From contig NZ_QKYW01000009.1 in NCBI RefSeq assembly GCF_003253735.1, forward strand, positions 1 through 64,000: DNA of 64,000 bases. Reading direction: 5' to 3'. Below the pieces are notes generated by a model. The model did not search any database, was not told where the DNA came from, and saw only the letters and a list, made by a program, of their open reading frames with translations. This DNA comes from Pseudomonas sp. URMO17WK12:I2. Its GTDB lineage: Bacteria; Pseudomonadota; Gammaproteobacteria; Pseudomonadales; Pseudomonadaceae. This document shows, piece after piece, positions 8,381 to 17,851 of this stretch (positions are counted from its first letter, which is position 1; every line of letters starts with the position of its first letter). The translations under genes and the position numbers were made by a program.

Positions 8381-9862
8381 TCAGTTCGCGCTGACCGTAC
8401 GCCCGCGCGCCCAGGCCCGTAGCTCGGCCAGGCGCTCGGCCATGATCACCGACAATGGCGAGGTGGCCTGAATACCGCGCAGCAGCGTGCCGTTATCGAC
8501 CGACTGCTGCTGCGCCTGGGCCGCATACAGGGCACTGACCACCACCTGCTCGATCTCGGCGCCCGAAAAGCCATCGGACGCCGCCGCCAGTTGCGCCAGG
8601 TCGAACGCCGAGGGCTCCAGCTCGCGGCGCTGCAGGTGAATGCGAAAGATCTCCGCGCGGATCTCTGGCTCCGGCAGGTCGACGAAGAACAGCTCGTCGA
8701 AACGCCCCTTGCGCACCAGTTCAGGCGGCAGGCGGTCAATCACGTTGGCGGTGGCCACCATGAACACCGAGGATTTGCGCTCTGCCATCCAGGTCAGCAG
8801 GGTACCCAGCACGCGCTGGCTGACGCCGCCATCCTGGTCGCCGCTGGCCAGCCCCTTCTCGATCTCGTCGACCCACAGCACGCAGGGCGACATCTGCTCG
8901 GCCAATGCCAGCGCTTCACGCAGGTTGCGCTCGGTCTCACCGAAGAACTTGTTGTACAGGCAGCCGAAATCCAGGCGCAGCAGCGGCAGGCCCCAAAGCC
9001 CGGCAACCGCCTTGGCCGCCAGGCTCTTGCCCGAACCCTGCACGCCGACCAGCAGCATGCCCTTGGGAATGTCCACGCCTTCACCGGCAAAGAACATGCG
9101 CTGGCGCTCGCCCAGCCAGCGTTTCAGATTGGCCAGCCCACCGACATCGGCGAACCGTGCCGTGTCATGCTCGTAGCTGAGCACACCGTCGAGATCGAGC
9201 AGCTCGAACTTGGCCTTGTTCAACTCCGGCAGGTCTTCCTGGGTGATCGCGCCGTCGTCGCAGATCAGGTTGCGCGCCAGCAACCTCGCCTCGGCATGGC
9301 TCATGCCGCGCAGATTCTTCACCACCTGTTGCAACGTGCGGTTGTCGGTGCGCACCCGGCGATTGCGGTTGCGCTCGCTCCAACGCGCCGCCTCCTCACG
9401 TACGATGGCCAGCAGCTCGTCTTCACTGGGCAGGGCCAGATTGAAACGCGCGGCATAGCGCTGCACTTCAGGCGGCAGCTTGCAGGCATGGGACACCAGC
9501 ACGAGGGTCGGCGCATGAGCGGCATCGACCATGGCGACCTCCTTGAGCAGACGTACCAGCTTGGGATTGTCGGCAAGAAACGGATGCAGGTCGCACATCA
9601 CGTAAAGGCTGGCCTGCGGGTCGGCCTTGATCAGCCGCAACGCGGCCTCGGGCTCCTGGCTGTTGCTCTCGGCAAACGCCTCACCGGCGAAACCGGCACG
9701 CTGCAGGCCATCGGTGATCGACCAGGTGAACAGGCTCAGGCCGCGGCGTACCGCAAGACCGGTCAGGGTTTCCAGTACCCGTCGCTCGTCCCAGGACTCG
9801 ATCAGCACCAGCTTGACCTTGGAATCGAGCACCAGTCCCAGGTCGTGAATATCGTTCTTCAC
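8381..9862 (-). CDS. AAA+ ATPase, Ycf46-like
   Basis: The protein has 493 residues. The C-terminal AAA+ domain shows Walker A GVQGSGKS (near residue 273), Walker B VLWVDEIE, sensor-1 region VATAN, arginine-finger region RKGRFDE, and the lid segment SDGFSGAEIE. The N-terminal half is a degenerate AAA-like domain typical of the Ycf46 family, whose cyanobacterial members are linked to photosynthetic regulation; the bacterial role is poorly defined. Corresponds to PA0657. An energy-dependent remodelling activity is expected from the fold, but the target is unknown. Confidence 0.85.
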   Translation of the reverse strand: MKNDIHDLGLVLDSKVKLVLIESWDERRVLETLTGLAVRRGLSLFTWSITDGLQRAGFAGEAFAESNSQEPEAALRLIKADPQASLYVMCDLHPFLADNPKLVRLLKEVAMVDAAHAPTLVLVSHACKLPPEVQRYAARFNLALPSEDELLAIVREEAARWSERNRNRRVRTDNRTLQQVVKNLRGMSHAEARLLARNLICDDGAITQEDLPELNKAKFELLDLDGVLSYEHDTARFADVGGLANLKRWLGERQRMFFAGEGVDIPKGMLLVGVQGSGKSLAAKAVAGLWGLPLLRLDFGCLYNKFFGETERNLREALALAEQMSPCVLWVDEIEKGLASGDQDGGVSQRVLGTLLTWMAERKSSVFMVATANVIDRLPPELVRKGRFDELFFVDLPEPEIRAEIFRIHLQRRELEPSAFDLAQLAAASDGFSGAEIEQVVVSALYAAQAQQQSVDNGTLLRGIQATSPLSVIMAERLAELRAWARGRTVSAN

Positions 9863-10035
9863 AGCAACTCCTTATGCCCAAGCGGCAGCACATAGTCCTG
9901 CCAACCCGGCAGGCGGGCAAGTGGCAGGTGCGGCGCAGTGGACGCACCGCACGTTTGCCCCGCCCGCAGGGCGTCACGACCCGCAAACGCCATTTGCGGT
10001 AGACTGGCCGCTCATGTCATCGCCGGAGAAGCCTC

Positions 10036-10683
10036 ATGGCCAACGACCGCCATTATTCGCCCGCCGACCGTCTGCTGCTGCAAGCCGATATGGCGTTGCG
10101 CACGCTGCTGCCCTTCAGTGGCCAACCCTCTCGCCCGTCACCTGCCATCGTCGAGCAGGACGCCGAGCTCGATGCCCGGCAGACCCGCCATATCGCCGGG
10201 CTGATGCGCATCAACCACACCGGTGAGGTCTGCGCCCAGGCGCTGTATCAGGGCCAGGCGCTGACCGCACGGCTGCCGCGAGTGCGCGAAGCCATGGAAC
10301 ATGCCGCGGATGAGGAAATCGATCACCTGGCCTGGTGCGAGCAGCGCATTCGCCAGTTGGGCAGCCATCCCAGCGTGCTCAATCCGCTGTTCTACGGGCT
10401 GTCGTTCGGGGTCGGCGCGGTGGCCGGCCTGGTCAGCGACCGGGTCAGCCTGGGTTTCGTCGCGGCGACCGAGGATCAGGTGGTCAAGCACCTGGACGAG
10501 CACCTGCAGCAGATTCCCGAGCAGGACGCCAAGTCCCGGGCGATTCTGCAACAGATGCGCAGCGATGAGTTGGAGCACGCCAACAGCGCGCTGGATGCCG
10601 GCGGCGTGCGTTTCCCGGCACCGGTCAAGCTGGGCATGACCCTGTTGTCCAAGGTCATGACCAAAACCACCTACCGGATCTGA
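10036..10683 (+). CDS. coq7: 2-polyprenyl-3-methyl-6-methoxy-1,4-benzoquinol hydroxylase
   Basis: Di-iron monooxygenase of ubiquinone synthesis, 215 residues. The carboxylate-bridged di-iron ligands are visible as INHTGEVCAQ, EEIDHLAWC and SDELEHAN. Hydrophobic stretches such as YGLSFGVGAVAGL fit its membrane association. It corresponds to PA0655. A plausible -10 (TAGACT) lies about 40 bp upstream. In P. aeruginosa speD sits between this gene and the OsmC gene; here only 39 bp separate them. Confidence 0.95.
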   Translation: MANDRHYSPADRLLLQADMALRTLLPFSGQPSRPSPAIVEQDAELDARQTRHIAGLMRINHTGEVCAQALYQGQALTARLPRVREAMEHAADEEIDHLAWCEQRIRQLGSHPSVLNPLFYGLSFGVGAVAGLVSDRVSLGFVAATEDQVVKHLDEHLQQIPEQDAKSRAILQQMRSDELEHANSALDAGGVRFPAPVKLGMTLLSKVMTKTTYRI

Positions 10684-10722
10684 TACCCGCCAATGCAGGG
10701 CGACCGCGATCGCCCTGTGGGT

Positions 10723-11148
10723 TCAGGCACCCAGTTCGACGATTTCGTAATCGTGGGTGATCTCGACCCCGGCGCGGCCGAGCATGATCGAGGCCGAGCA
10801 ATACTTCTCCGCCGACAGCTCCACCGCCCGCTTGACCTGGGCCTCTTTGAGGCCGCGGCCCTTGACCACGAAGTGCAGGTGGATCTTGGTGAACACCTTG
10901 GGATCCTCGGACGCGCGTTCGGCTTCAAGAAAAGCCTCGCAACTCTCCACCGGCTGGCGAGATTTCTTGAGGATGCTCACCACATCGAAGTTGCTGCAGC
11001 CGCCCAGGCCGATCAACAGCATTTCCATGGGGCGCACGCCCAGATTGCGTCCACCGTTCTCGGGAGGCCCGTCCATCACTACCGCATGGCCGCTGCCTGA
11101 CTCGCCAAGAAACAGTGCTTCGCCGGCCCATTGAACGCGAGCTTTCAT
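10723..11148 (-). CDS. OsmC family peroxiredoxin-like protein
   Basis: The protein has 141 residues from the ATG at 11148, which is preceded by a clear GAGGGGG ribosome-binding site; the longer frame to 11256 lacks one. It belongs to the YhfA-like branch of OsmC/Ohr, with the active-site Cys in GLGGCSNFDV and a second Cys in EKYCSAS. OsmC-type proteins reduce organic hydroperoxides, but this branch is not well characterised. It is divergent from vfr, as PA0653 is from PA0652. Confidence 0.88.
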   Translation of the reverse strand: MKARVQWAGEALFLGESGSGHAVVMDGPPENGGRNLGVRPMEMLLIGLGGCSNFDVVSILKKSRQPVESCEAFLEAERASEDPKVFTKIHLHFVVKGRGLKEAQVKRAVELSAEKYCSASIMLGRAGVEITHDYEIVELGA

Positions 11149-11460
11149 CGTTGCCGCCCCCTCATTTGAAAAGGCCGGCAGCTTATCACAGCGCTGCATT
11201 TGCACCGTGCACCGCAGATGCTGGTAGAGTTCCCGTAAGAACGTGCAACAACTCACAAAACCGATAACCGGTAGGTTTCACCGCCCTTAATGATGCCGTT
11301 TTAATGGCACAATCTCGATCATGAGGTATGACGACGTTCCCGCTCGATAACAATTAAGAACACGCTAATCGCACGGCCGCAGCAGGTCGTACCGGAACTG
11401 GACAGCGTCACCTAATCACGCCTGTCACAGGCCCATCTTCACCCATTTGGAATTCCAGGC
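11149..11460. promoter_or_regulatory. OsmC-vfr divergent intergenic region
   Basis: A 312-bp gap holding the promoters of both divergent genes. No convincing ORF is present. No full CRP/Vfr consensus (TGTGA-N6-TCACA) could be found, only half-like pieces (for example CTCACAAAACC near 11250 and CACGCCTGTCACAGG near 11417). In P. aeruginosa vfr is autoregulated, but that is not demonstrable here by eye. Confidence 0.4.
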
Positions 11461-12105
11461 ATGGTCGCTATTACTCTCACGCCAAAGGTCAAAAACTTCG
11501 ACAAGCTCCTGGCCCATTGCCACCGCCGTCGCTACACGGCCAAAAGCACCATCATCTACGCCGGTGACCGCAGTGAAACCCTGTACTTCATCGTCAAGGG
11601 CTCGGTCACCATCCTGATCGAAGATGACGATGGCCGCGAGATGATCATCGCCTACCTCAACCCAGGCGATTTTTTCGGCGAAATGGGACTGTTCTGCAAG
11701 GAAGGCGCCGAGAAGGAACGCAGCGCCTGGGTGCGGGCGAAGACCGAATGCGAAGTGGCCGAGCTGAGCTACACCAAGTTCCGCGAACTGACCCAGCAGG
11801 ACCCGGATATCATGTTCGCCCTCGGCTCGCAGATGGCCGAGCGCCTGCGCAACACCACCCGCAAGGTCGGCGACCTGGCATTTCTCGACGTGACCGGGCG
11901 CGTGGCGCGTACCCTGCTCGACCTGTGCAAGCAGCCGGATGCGATGACCCACCCGGACGGCATGCAGATCAAGATCACCCGTCAGGAGATCGGCCGTATC
12001 GTGGGCTGCTCGCGGGAGATGGTTGGTCGGGTACTCAAGTCCCTGGAAGAACAGGGGCTGGTGTTCGTGAAAGGCAAGACCATGGTGGTCTTCGGTACAC
12101 GCTAA
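11461..12105 (+). CDS. vfr: cAMP-dependent global regulator Vfr (CRP family)
   Basis: The 214-residue CRP homologue has an N-terminal cyclic-nucleotide-binding beta-roll containing GDFFGEMGLF and RSAWVRAKTECEVAEL, followed by a long dimer helix. The C-terminal winged helix has the recognition helix TRQEIGRIVGCSREMVGRVLK, close to E. coli CRP. In P. aeruginosa Vfr controls virulence, type IV pili and quorum-sensing genes in response to cAMP. It is followed by a strong terminator. Confidence 0.95.
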   Translation: MVAITLTPKVKNFDKLLAHCHRRRYTAKSTIIYAGDRSETLYFIVKGSVTILIEDDDGREMIIAYLNPGDFFGEMGLFCKEGAEKERSAWVRAKTECEVAELSYTKFRELTQQDPDIMFALGSQMAERLRNTTRKVGDLAFLDVTGRVARTLLDLCKQPDAMTHPDGMQIKITRQEIGRIVGCSREMVGRVLKSLEEQGLVFVKGKTMVVFGTR

Positions 12106-12110
12106 AAAAA

Positions 12111-12132
12111 CGGGGCATCTATCGATGCCCCG
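12111..12132. terminator. Terminator between vfr and fruA
   Basis: An 8-bp perfect stem (CGGGGCAT / ATGCCCCG) with a 6-nt loop. It is preceded by seven A and followed by TTGTTCTTT, so it can serve both converging genes vfr and fruA. Confidence 0.9.
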
Positions 12133-12140
12133 TTGTTCTT

Positions 12141-13877
12141 TCAGGCCTTGGCGGCAACCGCCAGGGTTTCGACTTCAGGCCGCTTGATCAGCGCATAGAC
12201 CACGCCGGTCACCAGGCTGCCTGCCACGATAGCCAGCAGATACAGCAGCGCGTGGTTGATCGCGTTGGGGATCAGCAGCACGAACAGACCGCCGTGTGGC
12301 GCCATCAGCTTGCAGCCGAAGTACATCGACAGCGCGCCGGTCAACGCGCCGCCCGCGATGCTCGCCGGAATGACGCGCAGCGGATCCTTCGCGGCGAACG
12401 GGATCGCCCCCTCCGAAATGAAGCACAATCCCAGCACCCCGGCGGCCTTGCCGGCCTCACGCTCGGTCTGGCTGAACTTGCGCCGGGCCAGCACGGTGGC
12501 GATGGCCATGCCAATCGGCGGCACCATACCGGCGGCCATGGTCGCAGCCATGGGCGCATAGCTCTGCGAGGCCAGCAGGCCAACCGAGAATGCGTAGGCG
12601 GCCTTGTTGATCGGTCCGCCAAGATCCACGCACATCATGCCGCCGAGCAACAGCCCGAGCAGGATCGCGTTGGTGGTGCCCATGTTCTGCAGGAAGGTCT
12701 CCAGCGACGCCATGATGCCGGCAACCGGGGTACCCACCACGTAGATCATCGCCAGGCCGGTGGCCAGGCTGGCCAGCAGCGGAATCAGCAGAATCGGCTT
12801 GAGCGCCTCGATGCTCTGCGGCAGACGCAGCCAGCGGTTCAGGCCCAGGGCCAGATAACCGGCCAGGAACCCCGCGATGATGCCGCCGAGAAAACCAGTG
12901 CCCAGGGCGCTGGCCAGCATGCCGCCGATCATGCCCGGCGCCAGACCGGGACGGTCGGCAATCGAATAGGCGATGTAGCCGGCCAGCACCGGAATCATCA
13001 GTGCGAAGGCGGCATCGCCACCGATCTTCATGAGCGCCGCTGGCAGCGTGCCTTCCTGCTTGAACGCCTCGATGCCGAACACGAACGACAGGGCGATCAG
13101 CAAACCGCCCGCCACCACCATCGGCAGCATGAAGGACACCCCGGTCAACAGGTGCTTGTAGGGCCCGCTCTTGGTGGTGGATTTGCCGCTCTCGGTGCTC
13201 TGCGGCTGCCCTGCGCCCTGTTGCAGAACGCCTTCGGCCAGCGCCTTCTGCAGCGTCTGCTTCGGCTGCTTGAGGGCGATGCCCGTACCGCAGCGATACA
13301 CCCTCTTGCCGGCGAAGCGGTCGGTTTCCACCTCGATGTCGGTGGCCAGCAACACCACGTCGGCCGCCGCGATATTCGCTTCGTCGAGCAGATTGCGTGC
13401 GCCAACCGAGCCGCGCGTTTCCACCTGCAAGTCATAGCCCAGCTGCTCGGCCGCCTGCTGCAGCGCCTCGGCCGCCATGAAGGTGTGTGCCACGCCGGTG
13501 GGGCAAGCGGTAATCGCCACCAGCTTCGGTTTGCCCGCAGCGGCGGCAGCGATCGGCGCCGCCTGCTCGAGTATCTGCGCCTGCTCGGCGGCGCTGAGCA
13601 GAAACTGCTGGGGATCGGCCAGCGCCTCTGAAGGCGTGGATTGCACCACGCGCTTGCCCACGAAACGCTGCAGATCCAGCACGCCGGTCTTGACCACCAG
13701 CACCAGCTCTGCGGCCTCGATGGCCGCTGCGCTCAGCGGCGAGCCAATGGCCTTGGCATCGTGCACCTCGACCTGGGTGGACCAACCCAGGCGTTCGGCC
13801 GCCGCCTGCAGCAGGCGGGAACACAGCACGCTGGTAACCTGCCCATTGGGGCAGGCAGTAACGATCAGCACATTCAT
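12141..13877 (-). CDS. fruA: PTS fructose transporter subunit EIIB'BC
   Basis: Membrane permease of the fructose phosphotransferase system, 578 residues. It has two tandem EIIB-like domains; the second carries the phosphorylatable Cys in VAITACPTGVAHTFMAAEAL, and the first has the degenerate VTACPNGQVTS. A Ser/Lys-rich linker is followed by the EIIC domain with about nine to ten transmembrane helices and the conserved GGMMCVDLGGPINKAAY and SEGAIPFAA segments. It takes up fructose and phosphorylates it to fructose-1-phosphate. Last gene of the fruBKA operon, 15 bp after fruK. Confidence 0.95.
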   Translation of the reverse strand: MNVLIVTACPNGQVTSVLCSRLLQAAAERLGWSTQVEVHDAKAIGSPLSAAAIEAAELVLVVKTGVLDLQRFVGKRVVQSTPSEALADPQQFLLSAAEQAQILEQAAPIAAAAAGKPKLVAITACPTGVAHTFMAAEALQQAAEQLGYDLQVETRGSVGARNLLDEANIAAADVVLLATDIEVETDRFAGKRVYRCGTGIALKQPKQTLQKALAEGVLQQGAGQPQSTESGKSTTKSGPYKHLLTGVSFMLPMVVAGGLLIALSFVFGIEAFKQEGTLPAALMKIGGDAAFALMIPVLAGYIAYSIADRPGLAPGMIGGMLASALGTGFLGGIIAGFLAGYLALGLNRWLRLPQSIEALKPILLIPLLASLATGLAMIYVVGTPVAGIMASLETFLQNMGTTNAILLGLLLGGMMCVDLGGPINKAAYAFSVGLLASQSYAPMAATMAAGMVPPIGMAIATVLARRKFSQTEREAGKAAGVLGLCFISEGAIPFAAKDPLRVIPASIAGGALTGALSMYFGCKLMAPHGGLFVLLIPNAINHALLYLLAIVAGSLVTGVVYALIKRPEVETLAVAAKA

Positions 13878-13892
13878 TGCAGCGACCTCTAA

Positions 13893-14828
13893 TTATTGTT
13901 TCGACGTGACAGTCACGGCCGCTTCCAGGCGGGCGAGCTGTTGCCGATCGTGAATTCCGAAACCGATTTGCGTGACCGCCTGGGCGGCGACCGCGGTTGC
14001 CAGGCGCAACGTGCGCTCGGCGGGCCAGTCACTGAGCAGGCCGTGCAGCGTGGCCGCGAGCAGCGAATCACCAGCACCCACGGTGCTGGCCACCTCCACA
14101 CGCGGCGGCAGGGCATTGAGCACGCCGTGGGGGCCGAACCAGTCGGCGCCCTGCGAACCGCGCGACAGCAGCACGTGCTCGACACCGGCCGCGCGCAGGG
14201 TGCCGATGGCGGCGTTCAACTGCTCGGCGGACAGCGGCTCCAGCTCGCAGGCTTCGGCCAGTTCCTCTTCGTTGGGCTTGATCAGCCAGGGGCTCACCGC
14301 CAGCCCGGCACGCAACGCCGCACCGCTGGTATCCAGCGCCAGCGGCAGACCGGCGGCCGCCAGACGGCGCAAGAGAGCCGCAAACCATTCGACCGTCACC
14401 CCGCGCGGCAGGCTGCCAGCGACCACCACGGCATCGTGGCCGGCGGCGATGTCGTCCAATTGGGCGAGCAGCTGCGCCTGGTGCGCCTTATCTACCTCGG
14501 GGCCTGGCCCGTTAAGGTCGGTGATCCGCCCGTCGCGCTCGGCGAGCTTGATGTTGCTGCGCGTCTCACCCGGCACCCGCACGAAGGCATCGGTGAACCC
14601 CCGGCGGTGAATCAGCTGCTCGAAGGGGGCCGCATTGGCCTGGCCGAGAAAGCCGCTGACGGTGACCTTGTGGCCGAGGTCAGCGAGCACCTGGGCCACG
14701 TTGAGCCCCTTGCCAGCCGCATGGGTGGTCATGCCCAGGCTGCGGTTGACGTTGCCCGGTTGCAAGCTGTCGAGGCTGACGGTCAGGTCCAGTGCCGGGT
14801 TGAGGGTCAGGGTAAGAATCCGCGCCAT
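13893..14828 (-). CDS. fruK: 1-phosphofructokinase
   Basis: PfkB-family sugar kinase of 311 residues. It has the N-terminal TLNPALDLT, the GKGLNVAQVL substrate-binding motif and the C-terminal GAGDSLLAA anion hole with catalytic Asp. It phosphorylates fructose-1-phosphate to fructose-1,6-bisphosphate. The ATG shares one base with the TGA of fruB (TGATG), indicating translational coupling. The frame extends to 15047 inside fruB, but the coupled ATG at 14828 is preceded by GAGGAGG. Confidence 0.95.
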   Translation of the reverse strand: MARILTLTLNPALDLTVSLDSLQPGNVNRSLGMTTHAAGKGLNVAQVLADLGHKVTVSGFLGQANAAPFEQLIHRRGFTDAFVRVPGETRSNIKLAERDGRITDLNGPGPEVDKAHQAQLLAQLDDIAAGHDAVVVAGSLPRGVTVEWFAALLRRLAAAGLPLALDTSGAALRAGLAVSPWLIKPNEEELAEACELEPLSAEQLNAAIGTLRAAGVEHVLLSRGSQGADWFGPHGVLNALPPRVEVASTVGAGDSLLAATLHGLLSDWPAERTLRLATAVAAQAVTQIGFGIHDRQQLARLEAAVTVTSKQ

Positions 14829-17701
14829 CAGTGCGCCTCCTCGACCAGAGCGCGCACCGCAGTAGCGCTCGGCAGCAGCAGCGCCTGGCGGGCTTGCGCC
14901 TGGCAATGTTGCAGATCCAGCTCGCGTACCCGCGCCTTGACCAGCGGGATACTGCGCGCGGCGACGCTCAGCTCGTCGACTCCCAGGCCGACCAGCAGCG
15001 GCACGGCGAGCATATCGGCGGCCAGCTCGCCGCAGACGCCGACCCACTTGCCTTCGGCATGGGCCGCCTCGACGGTCATGCCGATCAGGCGCAGCACCGA
15101 TGGGTGCACGCCGTCAGCCTGGGCGGACAGCGTCGGATGGCCACGGTCGATGGCCAGGGTGTACTGGGTCAGGTCGTTGGTGCCGATGCTGAAGAAGTCC
15201 ACTTCGCGGGCCAGCACCGGCGCCAGCAATGCGGCGGATGGCACCTCGATCATGATGCCCAGCTGCAGATCGCTCAGGGGAATCTCGCCGCGCAGCTTCT
15301 CGACCATCTCCCGCGCCGCACGCCATTCCTCGACCTGCCCGACCATCGGGAACATGATGCGCAGCGGTCGGCCCTCGGCGGCCTGCAGCAAGGCGCGCAA
15401 CTGGGTTTCCATGATGTCCGGCCGTTGCAGGGTCAGGCGGATGCCGCGCACACCGAGAAAGGGGTTTTCCTCTGCCGGCATCGGCCAGTACGGCAGTGGC
15501 TTGTCGCCACCGACATCCAGCGTGCGCACCACCAGCGGTCGGCCCTGCAGGGCATCGAACACGCGGCGGTATTCGGCTTCCTGGGTGGCCACATCGGGGG
15601 CCTGGCCATGGTCCATGAACACCAGCTCGGTACGCAACAGGCCCACCGCTTCGGCGCCCAGCTCGACCGCACCAGCCGCTTCGCCACTGGCGCCGATATT
15701 CACGGCTACCTCGACGGTATGGCCGTCCCGGGTGCGCGCCGGTTGCATGCGTTCGCCATGGGCACGCTCGCGGCGCTGCTCGCTGGCCTGCCGCTCGCGC
15801 TCGGCCTGGGCCAGGGTCGCCTGGTCAGGCTGGACCCACAGCTGTCCCCGGTCGCCGTCGAGCAACAGGTGGCTGCCCTGCTCCAGCAGCAGCAGGCTTT
15901 CACCGCCGCCGACCACGCAGGGAATGCCCAATGCGCGGGCGATGATCGCACTGTGGGCGGTCGCCCCACCGCGGGCGGTGACGATGCCGGCCACGCGCTG
16001 GCGATCCAGGCTGGCGACATCCGACGGGCCGACTTCCCCCATCACCAGAATGTAGGGTTCGACCGGCTCCTGCGGCGCCTCGACGCCGCACAGCTGAGCC
16101 AGCACCCGCCGGCCGACGTCACGCAGGTCAGCTGCACGCTCGGCCAGCAGGGCGTCATGCAGGGACTCCTGCTGCGCCGCGGCCGCTTCGATTTCGCCGA
16201 TCCAGGCCGCCTGGGCACTGGCTCCGCTGGCCAAGCGCGCCTCGACATCCTCGCGCAGCGCCGGGTCGCGCAGCATCGCCTGGTGAGTGACGAAAATCTC
16301 TCTGATACTGGCCTCGTCGCTGCGCTCGACCAAGCGCTGGATTTCGCCATCGATGTGCTGCAGTGCGGCGTCCAGGCGCTGACGCTCGGCGGCTACACCT
16401 TCACCACGCTCGGGATAGTCGAGGCGCGGCATGCGCCGCACGAACGCCGGGCCGCTGGCGATACCCGGCGAGGCCGCCACGGCATGCACGCGCGCGCCGG
16501 CGACCGGGGCGACCACAGTGTCCGTGATCGGCGCCTCGGCAGCCGGCTCGACACTGTTCTCGACATGCTCGGGCAGCGGCTCGACATCCTCGCCCAGGCC
16601 GGCGCGCACCGCGGCCTCGATGGCCGGCAAGGCCTGCTCGGCGATGGCCGGGTCGGCGCTGAACTCCAGCACCTGACCGCGACGCGCGCCCAGGGCCAGC
16701 AGCTTGCTCAGGCTCTTGGCCGATACGGTCGCATCCGCGCCATCGGCCAAGCGCACACGAACCTCACCGTCGAAGCCCTGGGCAATTTCACTCAGCGTCT
16801 TGGCCGGGCGCGCGTGCAAACCATGGGCATTGGCCAGGGTGATGCGCAGCGTCGGCCAATCGGCCGGCAGCTCGGCGCCCAGCGCCTCGAGCACACCGCG
16901 GCTGCTGGTGGCCTGGGTGAGCACCTCGCCCTGCCCGGCGATCAGCAGATCACACAGGCGCTCGAGCACCTGGCGGTGTCCTTCACCCAGGCAGGCGAGG
17001 CAGAACAGCCCGGCCACTGGCTGATCGCCACGCAGAAGCGGCTGTACCGGGGTGACGAATGCCAGGCCCGGGCGCTCGACGCCCTGCTCGCTGCTCAGCC
17101 ACCACAATCCATTGCCCAGCGGCAGGGGCTCAGCCTGTACCAGGCTGGCCGCGTAACCGGCGCCCGCGCAACCCGCCTTTTTCAGCAGGCGCGCGCCCTG
17201 CCAGGTCAACTCATCGAGGTCCTCGGCTTCAACGCTCAGGTTCACCAGCTGGGCATCCAGCGCCAGCTCCGGCGCGGCGCCCTGCAGCAAGGCGAGTATC
17301 GCCTCGGCATCCGGCGCCTCACGCAGGGCCTGGCTCAGGTCGCCCTCGCCCAACGCGCGGGTCAGCAGTTGCAGCAGGTGCAGGTGCTCATCGGAACGCG
17401 CGGCAATGGCGATGGCCAGGTACACTCGCTGGCCGTCGCCCCAGTCCACGCCTTCGGGAAACTGGATCAACCGCATGCCGGTCTCGAACACCTGATCACG
17501 GGTTTCCGGGGTGCCATGGGGGATGGCGATGCCCTGCCCCAGATAGGTCGACCCCTGGCGCTCACGCGCCTGCATGCCGTCCAGGTAACCGGCCGCCACC
17601 AGGCCGTCGGCGACCAGGTTGTCGGCAAGCTGGGCCAGCGCCTGCTGCTTGTCGACGGCCTGTCGGCCCATCTGGATCTGTGAAGGGTGTAGTTCGAGCA
17701 T
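14828..17701 (-). CDS. fruB: PTS fructose multiphosphoryl transfer protein (EIIA-HPr-EI)
   Basis: Soluble 957-residue phosphocarrier that feeds phosphate from PEP to FruA. Domain order: EIIA-Fru (residues 1-145, His62 in IAIPHGTP), HPr (about 285-370, active His in NAHGLHARPA), then enzyme I with active-site His in GGATAHSAI (about 590), the PEP-binding GVRGIRLTL region, and GTNDLTQYTLAIDR. The start at 17701 (MLELHPSQ) has the ribosome-binding site GAGGAG; the upstream extension to 17749 lies in the operator region. It is the first gene of the operon and divergent from fruR. Confidence 0.95.
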   Translation of the reverse strand: MLELHPSQIQMGRQAVDKQQALAQLADNLVADGLVAAGYLDGMQARERQGSTYLGQGIAIPHGTPETRDQVFETGMRLIQFPEGVDWGDGQRVYLAIAIAARSDEHLHLLQLLTRALGEGDLSQALREAPDAEAILALLQGAAPELALDAQLVNLSVEAEDLDELTWQGARLLKKAGCAGAGYAASLVQAEPLPLGNGLWWLSSEQGVERPGLAFVTPVQPLLRGDQPVAGLFCLACLGEGHRQVLERLCDLLIAGQGEVLTQATSSRGVLEALGAELPADWPTLRITLANAHGLHARPAKTLSEIAQGFDGEVRVRLADGADATVSAKSLSKLLALGARRGQVLEFSADPAIAEQALPAIEAAVRAGLGEDVEPLPEHVENSVEPAAEAPITDTVVAPVAGARVHAVAASPGIASGPAFVRRMPRLDYPERGEGVAAERQRLDAALQHIDGEIQRLVERSDEASIREIFVTHQAMLRDPALREDVEARLASGASAQAAWIGEIEAAAAQQESLHDALLAERAADLRDVGRRVLAQLCGVEAPQEPVEPYILVMGEVGPSDVASLDRQRVAGIVTARGGATAHSAIIARALGIPCVVGGGESLLLLEQGSHLLLDGDRGQLWVQPDQATLAQAERERQASEQRRERAHGERMQPARTRDGHTVEVAVNIGASGEAAGAVELGAEAVGLLRTELVFMDHGQAPDVATQEAEYRRVFDALQGRPLVVRTLDVGGDKPLPYWPMPAEENPFLGVRGIRLTLQRPDIMETQLRALLQAAEGRPLRIMFPMVGQVEEWRAAREMVEKLRGEIPLSDLQLGIMIEVPSAALLAPVLAREVDFFSIGTNDLTQYTLAIDRGHPTLSAQADGVHPSVLRLIGMTVEAAHAEGKWVGVCGELAADMLAVPLLVGLGVDELSVAARSIPLVKARVRELDLQHCQAQARQALLLPSATAVRALVEEAH

Positions 17702-17776
17702 GACGTTTCTCCTCAAGCAAGACCGGCTGCAGGCGGGCTTGGCGGACATTCTTGTTAGCTTAGTCGACTCGTTTGC

Positions 17777-17788
17777 TGAATCGTTTCA
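17777..17788. promoter_or_regulatory. Cra/FruR operator in the fruB-fruR intergenic region
   Basis: TGAATCGTTTCA differs at one position from the E. coli Cra palindrome TGAAACGTTTCA. It sits between divergent fruB and fruR, the expected place for autoregulation and repression of fruBKA. A partial second copy (ACTCGTTTGC, 17767-17776) lies next to it. Assignment rests on sequence match and position only. Confidence 0.78.
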
Positions 17789-17851
17789 TCTAGCACTGGC
17801 ACGTTACCTGATAATGGGTAATCCTTGAAGCCTGGTAGAGGAGATGACCAT

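Noticed and set aside
14831..17683. 950-residue open frame on the plus strand
   Set aside because: It is wholly antisense to fruB, which has intact EIIA-HPr-EI motifs; the frame is a by-product of high GC.
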